NCBI GenBank assembly: GCA_001887945.1
Contig: LDOQ01000088.1
Coordinates: 62,001 to 126,000 of the forward strand
Direction: 5' to 3'
DNA from: Spraguea lophii
Taxonomy: Eukaryota; Microsporidia; Spragueidae
DNA length: 64,000 nucleotides
Positions 39,177 to 50,021 of this stretch are shown in pieces; the first letter of the stretch is position 1, and each line of letters opens with the position of its first letter. Both the position numbers and the translations under genes were made by a program. Under the pieces are notes generated by a model. That model made no database searches and was not told the DNA's origin. It saw nothing but the letters and a program-made list of their open reading frames with translations.

Positions 39177-39674
39177 TTAAAAGCAATCTTCTTCATCTTC
39201 ATTTTCTTTGTTTTCGTCACATTGTTTGTCATCATCTTTATTTAAATCCAATCGATCCTTTTTCTTATAACCACCCGCTTCGAGAGTTTCGAAAACAATG
39301 ACCTCGTCCTCCTCATCGTCTATTCCTCTTCCAGATTGATTACCACAATTACATAATCTTGATAAACCCGAGATAAATGCCCCTTTTTCGTTTGGCGTTT
39401 CTTTTGATTTAGAATCTTCATCATTATTTTCGGATTCTTTTATACTTTTGTAAACAACTGTTTTTGCAAACGGGTTACAGTCCACACATGGCACTGGTGA
39501 ATATTTGTGTTTAGGTGAACCTACAAATAATACTTCTCTAGTCTGACATTGAATTTTAGAATTAACAGCTGCTTCGTCAAAAGACTCATCCGAATCACTT
39601 AAGAAAAAAAGTGGCAACATAGGATGTGTTGAATATGAGATTTTAAAAATCATAAGAACAGTAAGAAAATACAT
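39177..39674 (-). CDS. secreted acidic cysteine-containing hypothetical protein
   Basis: This 165-aa protein is not recognised. MYFLTVLMIFKISYS is a signal peptide. The mature part has eight or nine Cys (VPCVDCNPF, RLCNCGNQS, KQCDENK, EDCF), a very acidic C-terminus and no membrane segment. CCC lies 10 bases before the ATG, which supports a real gene. A spore-wall, polar-tube-associated or host-exported protein is possible, but no family feature is seen. It faces the eIF3i gene with 73 bp between stops. Confidence 0.7.
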   Translation of the reverse strand: MYFLTVLMIFKISYSTHPMLPLFFLSDSDESFDEAAVNSKIQCQTREVLFVGSPKHKYSPVPCVDCNPFAKTVVYKSIKESENNDEDSKSKETPNEKGAFISGLSRLCNCGNQSGRGIDDEEDEVIVFETLEAGGYKKKDRLDLNKDDDKQCDENKENEDEEDCF

Positions 39675-40783
39675 AATAAACAGGGAAACGATTTTCTTAT
39701 ATCATGGTAAATTTGCTTTTTTTGGCAATATAATTATTTAGGAAAATGTATTAAAGTAATCTACTTTTTTCTAAAATTCAGAAAAATATATCAATGAATC
39801 AACGGTCTCATACCATGATTGTTCACGATCGGTTAGAGTGTTTGTTATAAATAATATAATTTAACAGTGAAGTGTAGCAAATAAGTATCCTAAATAAATT
39901 TTCTTATGTTTAAAAATAAAATTGATTATAAGTAAAGTGTTATTTAAAAAACGAGAAAATATAAAGATTCTTATATCAATTTAAAAATACCATATATGAA
40001 AATATTTATTTTGTCATGAGAAAAAGAAATACCAAATAAAGTAAAAAATACCATAAAAATAAATATTTCCAATTCTTTATACAATCTTATCATAACATAT
40101 AATTATTATTTAATTAATTAATATTACATATTATTTTTTTGTTAAATTTATTAACAGAATGTTGAATAAAATTGAGGCCCCCGTGAAATTAATACGACAA
40201 ATTTATTAACAGAATATATAATAATACCTCTTGAAATAGAAATATCCTATTTATAATAAAACTACACTGTTATTTTAATACAAAAACCAAATAATAATAT
40301 TCTTACATTAATATGTAATTTTAAAATAGAAATAATACCTATACTAAGATGTTTTAATAATTGAAATAGAAAACATATAATTTCTTTTTACTTTTTAGAT
40401 TTTCAAACAACTTATTATCTTTTATTAATTAACATAATGTTCATTTCATAATTAACTTCATAATAAAATAAAAATAAATATAATAAATACATCTAGAATC
40501 AAAAATTTAGATGTATAGTCGTTCTAGTTAGTAATAACTTCTAAAGATAGGTTTTAAAAGGTGGATTATCCTTATCCAAAATCATTAAGTCTTACTTCCT
40601 ATGAAATACAATGGTCATAAAATCTTAATAATAGGTGAATAAAAGTTTCTTTTCTTCTGACAGGAAATAAAAACCCTTAAATTTAATTACATGATACTTT
40701 TTTATTATTTTATTTATTTTTTCATTTATAAAATATTTTATAAATTATGTATATTTTAAAATAATCTTTAATTTAGTAATATA
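39675..40783. other. intergenic AT-rich stretch with a small direct repeat
   Basis: No gene is seen. AAATTTATTAACAGAAT occurs at about 40143 and again at about 40198, with a GC patch (GAGGCCCCCGTG) between. GGTCTCATACCATG near 39804 resembles part of the SINE body, but too little aligns to call a copy. Confidence 0.45.
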
Positions 40784-42838
40784 TCAATTATCAAATATCT
40801 CTTTAACAATATCATCATCATTTATTTTTAAATTAAGTAGTTTTGAATAATGGTTAAATAACTTATTTACTTCTTTTTCAAATTCTTCTGCTAAATCATA
40901 AAGTTTTTTAAAATTATAATTGTATGTCTTACAATTAAATGCTATTTGTAATAAATCATTCTTTAGATCTTCTAATTTATATTCTTTGTTATTCATCTTA
41001 GATTTTATAGTCTTTAAATCTATAGGATTTTTTATAATTGTAAAATATTGTGGTGCTATATTTTCTGTTACAGGATAATAAAATATATAATAATTGTTTT
41101 TATTCACAAAATAATTAAGAATTTCATTCATAATATATCTTTCTCTGTTATAATGTAAATCTATTATATTTTTATTGATATTTAAAATCTCTTTTTTATA
41201 ATACATTATTTTTTTGTATTTTTTAAAAATATTCTTCATAATTGTAAATGGTTTATAGATTTTTTCAATTAAATTTATGTCTACGTCACTTTTTATATTT
41301 CTACATTTAATATGTTCTAAAAAATTTTTGTACACAGAAAGATCTTTTGTTTCAGAGGGAGGATTATCAGCTTTATGAATACATAATTGTTTTCTATCTT
41401 TATACCAGTCCATTCCAATATTATTTCCTATATTTAATTGTAACCTAGGTATCAATGTATCTTTTTTTATTCTTTTCTTTTCCCAATAATACATTACTTT
41501 CTTTAATAATTCAGATTTATTTTCTATTTCTAAATTACATAGATCATTAGAAAGGATTTTATCTATAAAATATGAACATCCTTTGGCCTTATGATTTTTT
41601 ATTTTTACAATTAAAGATTCTTTAGGTTGGCATAATTTTATATTATTTCTTATTTCAGGTTTGAATGAAAGTTTGGGATAATTATTCGTTACATTTTTAT
41701 CTTGTGTTATATTCATTATTATATTGTTACTAAGATTTATGTTTATTCCTTTTTTATTTTTAATTTTGCTTCTCTTTACTTTTTTAACATTGTGAGCTGA
41801 TATTTCGCTTGTTTGTTCTCCATCAATATAATTTACATTATTTTTATCAGAAATATCAACTTCACTTTCACTTTTATTTGTACTGCTAAGACTACCAATA
41901 GTATCATCCGAGTAATTTTCTATATTTCTATCAGATTTAAATGTAATCAATTTATTTCTTACATCATGTTCATTACAATATGCTATAAAATTTTTTTGGT
42001 CTAAATAATATTCATTTTCTATGGCACATGTTATGTGAAATCTATTATTACAAGGAATATATGAACATTTATGAGTTAATCCTTTATTTTGGTCACAAAT
42101 GTAACATTGATATTTGTTAAAGAAATGATAAATATTATTAATTTCAATTGGCTCTAGAAAAACAGGATTTCCAAAAGTTAATGTATTATCCCAGATGGTA
42201 CAAATTATATGTCCCCATTTCTTATCAGATGTAGGTTTATATGCACTTCCAACCATAGTACAAAACTTACACTTAGGCGGTCTTCGTTTTGCAAATAAAC
42301 ATGGTTTGCAAAACCAAGCCTCATCTGGTACAAATGGAATTCCATAACATTCTTGATGTACACATAAATCACATCCATCACAATATATAAGATTATTTTC
42401 AACAGAAGATTCGCCTAATGCACATACATTACAATATTGATCCTGTGATAACATCGGTCTACTGATCTTATTTACTATATTTTGTTGAAAACAATACCAT
42501 TCTTTTTCTAATCTATCTATTATTAATTCAAATGTTAAAATTTCTATTTCTGTTGGTTTTCTATTATATATTATATTTGATAAAAAATTATAATCCATGG
42601 TATCAATGTTATATTCTATATTTTGAAAATCATCTCTATTTAATTTATTTGGTTTTATTGTTGCTTCTTCATTGGTTCCTTCAAGAATAAGTTCTTCTTC
42701 AACATCTAGATCGGGATAAATATCTTGATATTTTTGTTCTTCTCTTGGTTTCGAATTAGATTCATTTATATCTTTTTCTATTATTGTATTCTCTTCTGGT
42801 GAATGGTTGTGTTTTCTTTTAACATGCTCTGCTTGCAT
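40784..42838 (-). CDS. PHD - extended PHD - bromodomain protein, BRPF/Nto1-like
   Basis: This 684-aa chromatin reader begins with a low-complexity region (about 1-130). A PHD finger follows (CNVCALGE, IYCDGCDLCVHQECYG, WFCKPC), then a zinc knuckle (PPKCKFC) and an extended PHD (WGHIICTIWDN, CYICDQNKG, CNNRFHITCAIE). A charged linker leads to a bromodomain at about 575-670 (YYPVTENIAPQYFTIIKNP, then DLKTIKSKM). This order defines BRPF1-3/Nto1, scaffolds of MYST histone acetyltransferase complexes. The conserved bromodomain Asn is probably in FNCKTYNYN. The start is the ATG at 42838, since GCGCCCAAAA precedes it; another ATG lies 12 bases upstream. Confidence 0.88.
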   Translation of the reverse strand: MQAEHVKRKHNHSPEENTIIEKDINESNSKPREEQKYQDIYPDLDVEEELILEGTNEEATIKPNKLNRDDFQNIEYNIDTMDYNFLSNIIYNRKPTEIEILTFELIIDRLEKEWYCFQQNIVNKISRPMLSQDQYCNVCALGESSVENNLIYCDGCDLCVHQECYGIPFVPDEAWFCKPCLFAKRRPPKCKFCTMVGSAYKPTSDKKWGHIICTIWDNTLTFGNPVFLEPIEINNIYHFFNKYQCYICDQNKGLTHKCSYIPCNNRFHITCAIENEYYLDQKNFIAYCNEHDVRNKLITFKSDRNIENYSDDTIGSLSSTNKSESEVDISDKNNVNYIDGEQTSEISAHNVKKVKRSKIKNKKGININLSNNIIMNITQDKNVTNNYPKLSFKPEIRNNIKLCQPKESLIVKIKNHKAKGCSYFIDKILSNDLCNLEIENKSELLKKVMYYWEKKRIKKDTLIPRLQLNIGNNIGMDWYKDRKQLCIHKADNPPSETKDLSVYKNFLEHIKCRNIKSDVDINLIEKIYKPFTIMKNIFKKYKKIMYYKKEILNINKNIIDLHYNRERYIMNEILNYFVNKNNYYIFYYPVTENIAPQYFTIIKNPIDLKTIKSKMNNKEYKLEDLKNDLLQIAFNCKTYNYNFKKLYDLAEEFEKEVNKLFNHYSKLLNLKINDDDIVKEIFDN

Positions 42839-42842
42839 TTTT

Positions 42843-42845
42843 GGG
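42843..42845 (-). promoter_or_regulatory. CCC start motif of the PHD-bromodomain gene
   Basis: CCC with a 4-base gap to the ATG at 42838. The motif falls inside the coding frame of an alternative ATG at 42850, so the downstream ATG is preferred. Confidence 0.5.
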
Positions 42846-43051
42846 CGCATAAAATATTTTTAATTTTTATTTTGCTTAAATATTTGAAAATGTTTCATTT
42901 ATGTTATATTTTCAAACATCATTTATGTAAAGAAATTTTAAATAATCGTTTAAAAGAAAAAGAATAAATAATATTTTCAAAATTCATATTTATTTTAAAA
43001 TAATTTTATGCAACCAAGTAAACAAAATGAAAAAGATTTTTAGACCCTAAA

Positions 43052-44389
43052 ATGATTGAAAAAATAATAAGATTAGAATATCGTAATTATGAAGAAATAG
43101 TACGTATAATTAATGATACTCAAGAAGATATACATACTATTTTGGTAGATTTAATAATATATTATCCTGCAAAAATAGTATTGGTAAATAATCTCTTAAA
43201 AGAAATTAAAGAAGATATAAAATATAAAGTGTTTAGTGAAGTTACTATAAGATTTTTAAATTTAATAAAAAATGATGGATACCAATATAATAGTAAAAAT
43301 AGCAGAGTAAACGATTTTATATCGATCATAAGAGCTTTATATGTATTTAGCTTAAGATTATTCAACGTCAAGGTTCAATTGAAGAATAAAGAATTAAATT
43401 ACATAATAAAAAATTGTGAAAGGATAAATAAAGAATTAAATACACAAATGGAAGAATTAGAAGAATGCTCGGAATTTATTCAAATAATAAATAAGGATGA
43501 AAAAATAGATAATGAAATAAATACAATAAATGCGGCGTTAATGGACATGGATATAAAATTTATAGAAGAATTATGCAAGACAATAGAATTATCTGTTAAG
43601 TATAGCACGAACGGTGATGTATTCATAGGAAAACAAACAATAGATAACTTTGGCTTTGATAGAAATGAGTGTGTAAATCAATTGATAAAATATTATGATG
43701 TACAAAATTATAATTATCTTTGTAAAGGAATATTTTTAGCTGAAGAACAAAATCGAGGCGATTTTTTTTATGTTGCATTAGTAATTGTTCTTGCTAAATC
43801 CGAAGGATTTCTTAAAGTATTGTATTCTATGTTGGATGAAACTAATAATTCTTTTAAAAATAAGTTATTAGCATTTATATTTGAACAATATTATTCGCCA
43901 GCATTTAACATAAAATTAGAATATGTTTCTGAGTTATATAATCCAGAAACCCACGAAGAAGAAATAAAAATTTTTAGAACCATAGTTGATGATAGTACGA
44001 TAAAAGAAATGGAGAAATATTCTTCTATAGATGCATTAAATCAGTTTTTTAATCTAAATTTGGAAGAAACTATAATACCAGGTGATGGATGTATAGATAT
44101 ACGGGATAAAGATGTTAAAGAGCTAATGGATATGGACAAAATTATGTTTTTTACATCTTTTTGTTTTTATTGCTCTGATTCGATTACACATTTTTTAACA
44201 TACTTAGAACTCTATAGAAAATGTTTTATTTTAAATGACGATGAACAAAGAATCTTTTTAGAAGTTTTTAGGAAATTCTTTATTAACAGAAAATCTTTTA
44301 GAAAGTTTGTGTTACAGAAAATATTGAAATTTAAAATGATAAAAAAAGAAATAGCAATGGAATATAATGATCTATTTTTAGGATATTAA
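43052..44389 (+). CDS. CBC1: probable nuclear cap-binding protein subunit 1 (CBP80)
   Basis: This 445-aa all-helical protein lacks membrane segments. The C-terminal part fits CBP80: SSIDALNQFFNLN, then FFTSFCFYCSDSITHFLTYL and ELYRKCFILNDDEQRIFLEV, corresponding to the MIF4G-like domain where CBP80 has FGS.SFSH....L.KF. CBP80 holds CBP20 on the 5' cap of nuclear RNA. The length is about half of yeast Cbc1 (861 aa), so one MIF4G domain may be gone. CCCTAA precedes the ATG. Another MIF4G/HEAT protein is possible. Confidence 0.5.
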   Translation: MIEKIIRLEYRNYEEIVRIINDTQEDIHTILVDLIIYYPAKIVLVNNLLKEIKEDIKYKVFSEVTIRFLNLIKNDGYQYNSKNSRVNDFISIIRALYVFSLRLFNVKVQLKNKELNYIIKNCERINKELNTQMEELEECSEFIQIINKDEKIDNEINTINAALMDMDIKFIEELCKTIELSVKYSTNGDVFIGKQTIDNFGFDRNECVNQLIKYYDVQNYNYLCKGIFLAEEQNRGDFFYVALVIVLAKSEGFLKVLYSMLDETNNSFKNKLLAFIFEQYYSPAFNIKLEYVSELYNPETHEEEIKIFRTIVDDSTIKEMEKYSSIDALNQFFNLNLEETIIPGDGCIDIRDKDVKELMDMDKIMFFTSFCFYCSDSITHFLTYLELYRKCFILNDDEQRIFLEVFRKFFINRKSFRKFVLQKILKFKMIKKEIAMEYNDLFLGY

Positions 44390-44423
44390 AAATTATTACC
44401 TCAATTACACCTTTTTATTTAAA

Positions 44424-45920
44424 TTATATTATTCTTTCAAGGTTTTGTGTTGAAGGTCCTATTATGCAGTTTTTAGCTATCTGTCCAAATTTAAGAGAGC
44501 ATAAAGTTTCATTAAGATCTTCGTGGTTCGATGATACGTTTACAATCATTGCCACTCTTGATTTATTAAGAAGATAGTTTTTTAATAGATATGTTAATTT
44601 AGAATCTCTAAATGGAATATATTTTTCATTATTGACTATATTGGTAATTACATTTCTAAGAGATAACAAACTTTTGTTAATATATTGTGTTTCTTTAAGT
44701 CTTACACCTTCTGCTTGTGATTCTTTTAATCTTTCTGATCCTGCCAAATCAATGAATGAAATTGTACCGTTGATTATTTCTTCTCCATATATTTCAATTT
44801 TTACTGTGAACAGAGAATGGCTTCTGCTAGAGTTCAAATTACATTTTGTTTCTCCTACGGATCGTTTTTCATTTGCTTTTTTGAGAATTTCTAATAATTG
44901 TGCTTCATTTGTTATTTCTATCTTCTCAGAATTCAATTTTAGTTCGTCATTTTCATATCTAATTTCTACATTTTTATTACCGATTAAATCTTTCACTTGA
45001 TCATTGTATATCTCTATTTGTGTTATTGTAATTTTCTTTTTCTCGTATTTTTTTAACTGCATAAAAATACTTTTAATTGCTCTTGGAATAATTCCTAAAT
45101 TTTCATTTTCGCCTTCCATCGTATAAGTTTTACCGCTACCTGTTTGTCCGTATGCAAATATACAAATATTATAACCATCTAATACTGATAATATAATAGG
45201 TTTAAGTTCCCTAAATATATTTTCTTGAGTACTTTTTGCCTCAAATATATGATCAAATTGAAATTTATCTCTTTTGTTTTCTATCAACAATGATTTTGTT
45301 CCTAAGATTTTAAAAGGTCCTCTATTGTTATTTTTCTTATTTCTGATTCTTAATAACACCCTTAAACTCCCTTTGATATTAAGTAATTCTTCTCTTGTTA
45401 TTTTTTCTTCTTGCTCAATATAAATATTTTTTTCTTTTAATTCTGAAATTTGTTTTTCATATTCTCTTAGCTTTGCATTCATCACAACATATTTCTGCGT
45501 TATAAATTTAAAATGATTAATTAATTTATCAACATTATCATTACATACAGATAAATCATCTTTAATTTCTTGTATTTTCTCGTCTTTACCATTATTTGTT
45601 TTCAATTTGTATTTTAGCTTTTCAATAAGTTTTAAATTATTAAGATTACGTTTCTTTAAAATAGTAACTTCCTCTTCTTTTTTAGTTTTTTGAATATTGT
45701 CTTCTATATTCATAGATTTTTTTATTTCTCTAAATTTATTTATTTCATTGTTTATATTTTCATTCTCCTGAAAATATTGTAATAATTCTTTATCAGAATT
45801 TTGTATAAGAGTTTTCTTCTTTATAGGTGAATAGTTCTTGTTTTCCAATTTATAATGTATCTCATCGAAAATGGATTGCATTTCTTGTATACGTTTCTTT
45901 AGATCTGGATTGTATGCCAT
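44424..45920 (-). CDS. KAR3: C-terminal motor kinesin (kinesin-14, Kar3-like)
   Basis: In this 498-aa protein residues about 5-180 are predicted coiled coil. The motor is at the C-terminus: SLRVLLRIRNKK, the neck-to-motor junction typical of kinesin-14, then P-loop GQTGSGKT (258-265), switch I NLNSSRSHSLF, switch II DLAGSER, and PFRDSKLTYLL. The stalk is short compared with Kar3 (729 aa). It is a minus-end-directed spindle motor. The ATG touches CCC (TACCCATG). The class is judged from motor position and the GSLRV neck. Confidence 0.93.
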   Translation of the reverse strand: MAYNPDLKKRIQEMQSIFDEIHYKLENKNYSPIKKKTLIQNSDKELLQYFQENENINNEINKFREIKKSMNIEDNIQKTKKEEEVTILKKRNLNNLKLIEKLKYKLKTNNGKDEKIQEIKDDLSVCNDNVDKLINHFKFITQKYVVMNAKLREYEKQISELKEKNIYIEQEEKITREELLNIKGSLRVLLRIRNKKNNNRGPFKILGTKSLLIENKRDKFQFDHIFEAKSTQENIFRELKPIILSVLDGYNICIFAYGQTGSGKTYTMEGENENLGIIPRAIKSIFMQLKKYEKKKITITQIEIYNDQVKDLIGNKNVEIRYENDELKLNSEKIEITNEAQLLEILKKANEKRSVGETKCNLNSSRSHSLFTVKIEIYGEEIINGTISFIDLAGSERLKESQAEGVRLKETQYINKSLLSLRNVITNIVNNEKYIPFRDSKLTYLLKNYLLNKSRVAMIVNVSSNHEDLNETLCSLKFGQIAKNCIIGPSTQNLERII

Positions 45921-46097
45921 GGGTATTTATGCATAAAATTATTTTTAAATAGTTCGTATAACATAAATATATGAAAAAAGTATTTTTTATTTCGAGAAAG
46001 ATATAAACTATTTAATTTATACATAAACCTCTGATATCAGTATTCTGATTTTATATTTATCAAAAAACAAATAAATTTTACGCTGACCTAACCCTTT

Positions 46098-47480
46098 ATG
46101 GAAGAATATGATTATATAATTTTAGGAACAGGAATTATAGAATGTATGCTTAGTGAATTATTATCCAGAAACAAGAAAAAAGTGTTACAAATTGACAAAC
46201 ATAAGAATTATGGCTCATCTCTTAGATCATTATCCTATTCAGAAATTGTTTCAGAATTTAATAAACAACCAGTAGAGGAGCTTTTAAAGTTGGATAGAAA
46301 ATTTTCTATTGATTTAGTCCCCAAAACCATATTATCAAATGGGAATTTTGAGAAGTATCTTGAAGGTAAAGATTTAACAGAGATTATAAGCTTTAAACTT
46401 ATTCCAACTTCTTATGTATATAAAGACAAACTCTATGTAATTCCAACGAACGAGAAAAAATCTTTGGAAACGAAAATATTAGGATTATGGCAGAAAACAT
46501 TAATGGTAAAATTTTTTTGGGATATCAGGAAGGTTGTTAAAAAAAGTAAAAAAATGGAGAAAACAATGAGAGAAGAGTTTAAAAGTTATGGATTATCTAA
46601 AGACGCTATCGTGCTTGTGGGGCATGCAATAGCTTTAAATCTAGATGATGATTATTTAGAAAAAAGTCCTATGGAAACATATGAAAATATTATTTTATAT
46701 TTAAATTCTATAATAACACACAACAAAGAATCTTCTCCGTATATTTATCCTTTGTATGGTCTATCGGAAATTTCTCAGGCATTTTCTAGAAGATCTGCAG
46801 TTTATGGATCTGAATTTAGATTAAACACGCAAATTTTAGAAATAGAAAGGATTAATGCAGAAAAAGAATATGAAGATATTTTTGAAAAAGAAATAATTAA
46901 TACTGTGGAAAAAATACAAATCAAAGAACACCAAACGAAAATTTTAAAAACAAAACCATCAAAAGGTTTTAAAATAAAATTAAAAGGAATAGATGGCGAA
47001 AGTGAAATATTAGCTAAAAAAATAATATCAGAGCCATCATATTTCCCAAATAACATAAATATTAAACAAAAAGTGATAAGATGCATTTGTATTGTAAAAG
47101 GAAACATAAGTTTTTTGCCCACATGTAAATCTTCACAGGTTTTATTTTTAAAAGATAGTTTAAATAGAGAAAATGATATATTTTTACTTACATTGGGAGA
47201 ACCAGAGAGTACAACCCCATCTGGATATAATCTAGTCATTATAAGCACAATACAAGAAACCGAAGATCCAGAAAGAGAAATATCATGGATTATAGATAAA
47301 TTAGGTGATGTGGTAGATATATTTTTTAAAGTAGAAGAAATATATGAAGTAGAAAAAGAAGAAAATAACATATTTATTTCTAATTCAATTGATCAATCAA
47401 CACATTTGGAGGGTGCTTTTAAGGAATTTGTTAGTATTTTCCATAAACTTAAAGAAAAGGATTCAAGCATAGAATTTTAA
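46098..47480 (+). CDS. GDI1: Rab GDP-dissociation inhibitor
   Basis: This 460-aa protein extracts prenylated Rab GTPases from membranes and recycles them. The N-terminal dinucleotide-like fold starts DYIILGTGIIECMLSELLS (GDI/REP box 1), followed by VLQIDKHKNYGSSLRSL and FSIDLVPKTILSNG. SYVYKDKLYVIPTNEKK is the Rab-binding platform. The length equals yeast Gdi1 (451 aa) and lacks the REP-specific insert, so GDI is preferred over the Rab escort protein. AACCCTTT precedes the ATG. Confidence 0.9.
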   Translation: MEEYDYIILGTGIIECMLSELLSRNKKKVLQIDKHKNYGSSLRSLSYSEIVSEFNKQPVEELLKLDRKFSIDLVPKTILSNGNFEKYLEGKDLTEIISFKLIPTSYVYKDKLYVIPTNEKKSLETKILGLWQKTLMVKFFWDIRKVVKKSKKMEKTMREEFKSYGLSKDAIVLVGHAIALNLDDDYLEKSPMETYENIILYLNSIITHNKESSPYIYPLYGLSEISQAFSRRSAVYGSEFRLNTQILEIERINAEKEYEDIFEKEIINTVEKIQIKEHQTKILKTKPSKGFKIKLKGIDGESEILAKKIISEPSYFPNNINIKQKVIRCICIVKGNISFLPTCKSSQVLFLKDSLNRENDIFLLTLGEPESTTPSGYNLVIISTIQETEDPEREISWIIDKLGDVVDIFFKVEEIYEVEKEENNIFISNSIDQSTHLEGAFKEFVSIFHKLKEKDSSIEF

Positions 47481-48272
47481 AATAAAAAATCATATTAAAT
47501 AATTTAAATTATTCTTTTAACAACGATGCTATGGCTGCTATTTTAAATTCTCTTAATTTCACATTTTAAAAAAATTGAAATACAAAAATAATCAATTGTT
47601 TTAAAAATAAATGTTATTATTTAAGTAAATATGAAAACTGTTAGATGGTTTAATTATCAAATAAAAATATTCATTAAAAAATTTATTAAGGAATATTTTT
47701 AATACATGAAACTTTTATTTATAGAAATATCGTTACCTATTACATTCTATTGTTAATTTTAACATTCGGCTCTTGGATATTTTTCAAAATATATTTATTG
47801 ATTTTTATGATATTAACATTAACATCATCTTATCTTTTGTTTCAAAGGATGGAAATTTTATTTGATATACGTTCTCACCAGTTTGTTTTTATGAAATTAT
47901 CAATTTCTCAGGTAAATATATATTGCTCAAATCAACTGTAAATACACAGGCGTCTTTGAGTATTCTTTTATATAACACGATAAGACCTATATAAGCACAT
48001 AATGTTATATTGTTGTAATCCTGTTAGTTTTGTATTCAAAAAGATTGAAACTTGTGGTTTTTTTTCAAATATTTTTTAAATCTGATAATCACTGTATACC
48101 ATCCTGAAGGTTTTTTTAAAATTAATAATTTTATGTATAATCCAGAAAGTAAATACAAAATATTTACTTTATATGAAAATATAAATTTATTCAATGACAC
48201 ATATAACATGAAATAAAATTAAGAACTGAATATGTATTATAACTCTGATAAAAAAAAGGTTTACAAAAAAAA
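47481..48272. other. intergenic, no supported gene
   Basis: A 63-codon open frame at 47750-47941 has no start motif or family landmark. The region is more mixed in composition than plain AT spacer and may hold old transposon sequence that I could not place. Confidence 0.4.
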
Positions 48273-48287
48273 TTATTCTTAATGCTT
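48273..48287 (+). repeat. target-site duplication of SINE copy B (left)
   Basis: TTATTCTTAATGCTT, identical to 48778-48792 on the other side of the element. Confidence 0.88.
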
Positions 48288-48777
48288 TTTTTTTACGAAT
48301 GAAACTTTTATTTATCAAAGTTTCCTGGCCGGTTGCGGCCTACCATGGTCTGAGACCTTCGGTTCCTCGAGCGAAATTAAACTTGTACTAACTGGTTTCG
48401 CTACAGATATGCATTAATCTCATCTTACCTTATGCTCCAGAGTGTTAGGATTTTGCGTCTGGTGCGCGTCGCCGCCCCCACTTCCAGCTCTTAAGGAATT
48501 CCCAGCCTCTTTCGTTGCATAGTATTGGCCGAGTCACAAATCAATACAGGGATTGCAACTACATCAGCTGAACACTACTTTAATCTAGTAGCGGGGCCGT
48601 CATACAAGGCACAGCTATGCTGCGCTATCGAAACCTCACCCACTCAACATCCTTTTTCTTCTCTTCTCCGTTTATTATTATTCTTTTTTTGTTTTGAAAA
48701 TTTTTCTGGATGAGGGATTCGAACCCGCCAGGCTTGGGGTTTGGTTACCACCCCACGACCACTGGGCCAGACGGGAC
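48288..48777 (-). mobile_element. tRNA-headed SINE, young copy B
   Basis: This 490-bp insertion has a perfect 15-bp duplication on both sides, the mark of target-primed reverse transcription. It reads on the minus strand from GTCCCGTCTGGCCCAGTGG through B box GGTTCGAATCC to ATAAATAAAAGTTTCATTCG and an A tail. It is nearly identical to copy C at 51315-51805. It is far more GC-rich than its neighbourhood, and it has no protein of its own, so the enzymes must come from elsewhere (inference). Confidence 0.93.
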
Positions 48778-48792
48778 TTATTCTTAATGCTT
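48778..48792 (+). repeat. target-site duplication of SINE copy B (right)
   Basis: Identical to 48273-48287 (15 bp). Confidence 0.88.
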
Positions 48793-50021
48793 GAAACAAA
48801 AAAGATGTAGATGAAAAATCTATTTGTTTTAAGCAAATTTTATTTAAAAAATTTTGTTGTTAGTATCGGATTTCATGTCCTAAAAAATATCATGTAATTT
48901 ATTCTAATAAACATTGTAAAAAACTTTCTTTATTTTTAAAAAATATATACTTTGGGGAATAATAATATATCTCCTGTGATTTTACTTGTAAAATAATGGT
49001 TTAAAATTTCAGTACAAAAATAAAATTTTCTATAATTAATGTTACAAAAAAAACCTTTAAAACATTATTATAAAGTTGTAGGTTACAATAAAAAAAAATA
49101 TGCACTGAATCAATATGGAAAATAGGTAGGCACATAATAATAATTGAAGTATATGAAATAAATATTCACAAAAAATATAATAGGTATTGTGAATGATACC
49201 TAATTTCAAGACATGGTTAAAAAAATAAGGAAAGAAATACTATTTTTACTGCAAATAAAAATAATGAGACATTAATTCCATTAATAAAAAAATATATAGA
49301 AGAAGGATTTATTATTTATTTGATAAATAATAAATAGTCATTCTAAATTATTATATGGAAATTACGTTTATTATATAGTAAACCTTTTAAAAAAAACTTT
49401 GTAATCCAATAAGTAGAATACATACAAATAAAATTGAAAAATCATAATTTGTCTTGAAAAAAATATCCAATAAAATGTTGAAATTAAAAAAAGTATCAAA
49501 ATATATCCAATAAAATTCATTATAAAAAGAAACAATACAAAATTTTTTGAAAAATTAATTAAAGGGATATACGGCTGTATTTATGAAAAGAGATATTGTG
49601 TGGTAAATTGTTTTGATAGAATAAGGAGAATAGTTACCAATCAAATATTGTTAAATAAATATTTATGTGATCATTGGATGAATATTCATTATTTAAATGA
49701 ATAATTTAATAAATTAAATTTTTGAAGTAAAAGTAATTATATTTCTTTCCATTACAATAAACATATATAGTATGTCTTTAATGAAATTAATATTATAATT
49801 CTTTTTGTCGAACAAATATTAGGGGTAAAAAATATGTTTTATAGGTGTCTTTATCGGAATTAAAATATTTTTCAATCAAAATTAATTTAATAAATAATGT
49901 AAATTATAATAATTGAAACATATGGTAAATATTTCTCGTGATTTTCCCATTTAGAATGAACTTTTGATTTACAGGCAATTTTCCTTTTTAAGTTTTATGT
50001 TTATATGGATAGAAATGAATT
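48793..50021. other. intergenic, no supported gene
   Basis: 1.2 kb of AT-rich sequence with no start motif and no readable transposon peptide. The sequence before the protease ATG (CATTTAGAATGAACTTT) shows no CCC touching that ATG. Confidence 0.45.

Noticed and set aside
39780..39900. Possible SINE fragment (GGTCTCATACCATG)
   Set aside because: Only one short resemblance in a shuffled order; below the standard used for copies F-H.
46802..47371. 189-codon antisense ORF in the Rab GDI gene
   Set aside because: Open because of codon bias in the real gene on the other strand; no homology landmarks or start motif.
47750..47941. 63-codon hydrophobic ORF
   Set aside because: No CCC motif, no conserved neighbours, composition typical of AT-rich spacer.
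48525..48713. Open frame of 62 codons inside SINE copy B (also in copies A and C)
   Set aside because: It is the same in all young copies because the DNA is the same; it is antisense to the SINE's Pol III head, has no start motif and is broken in older copies.
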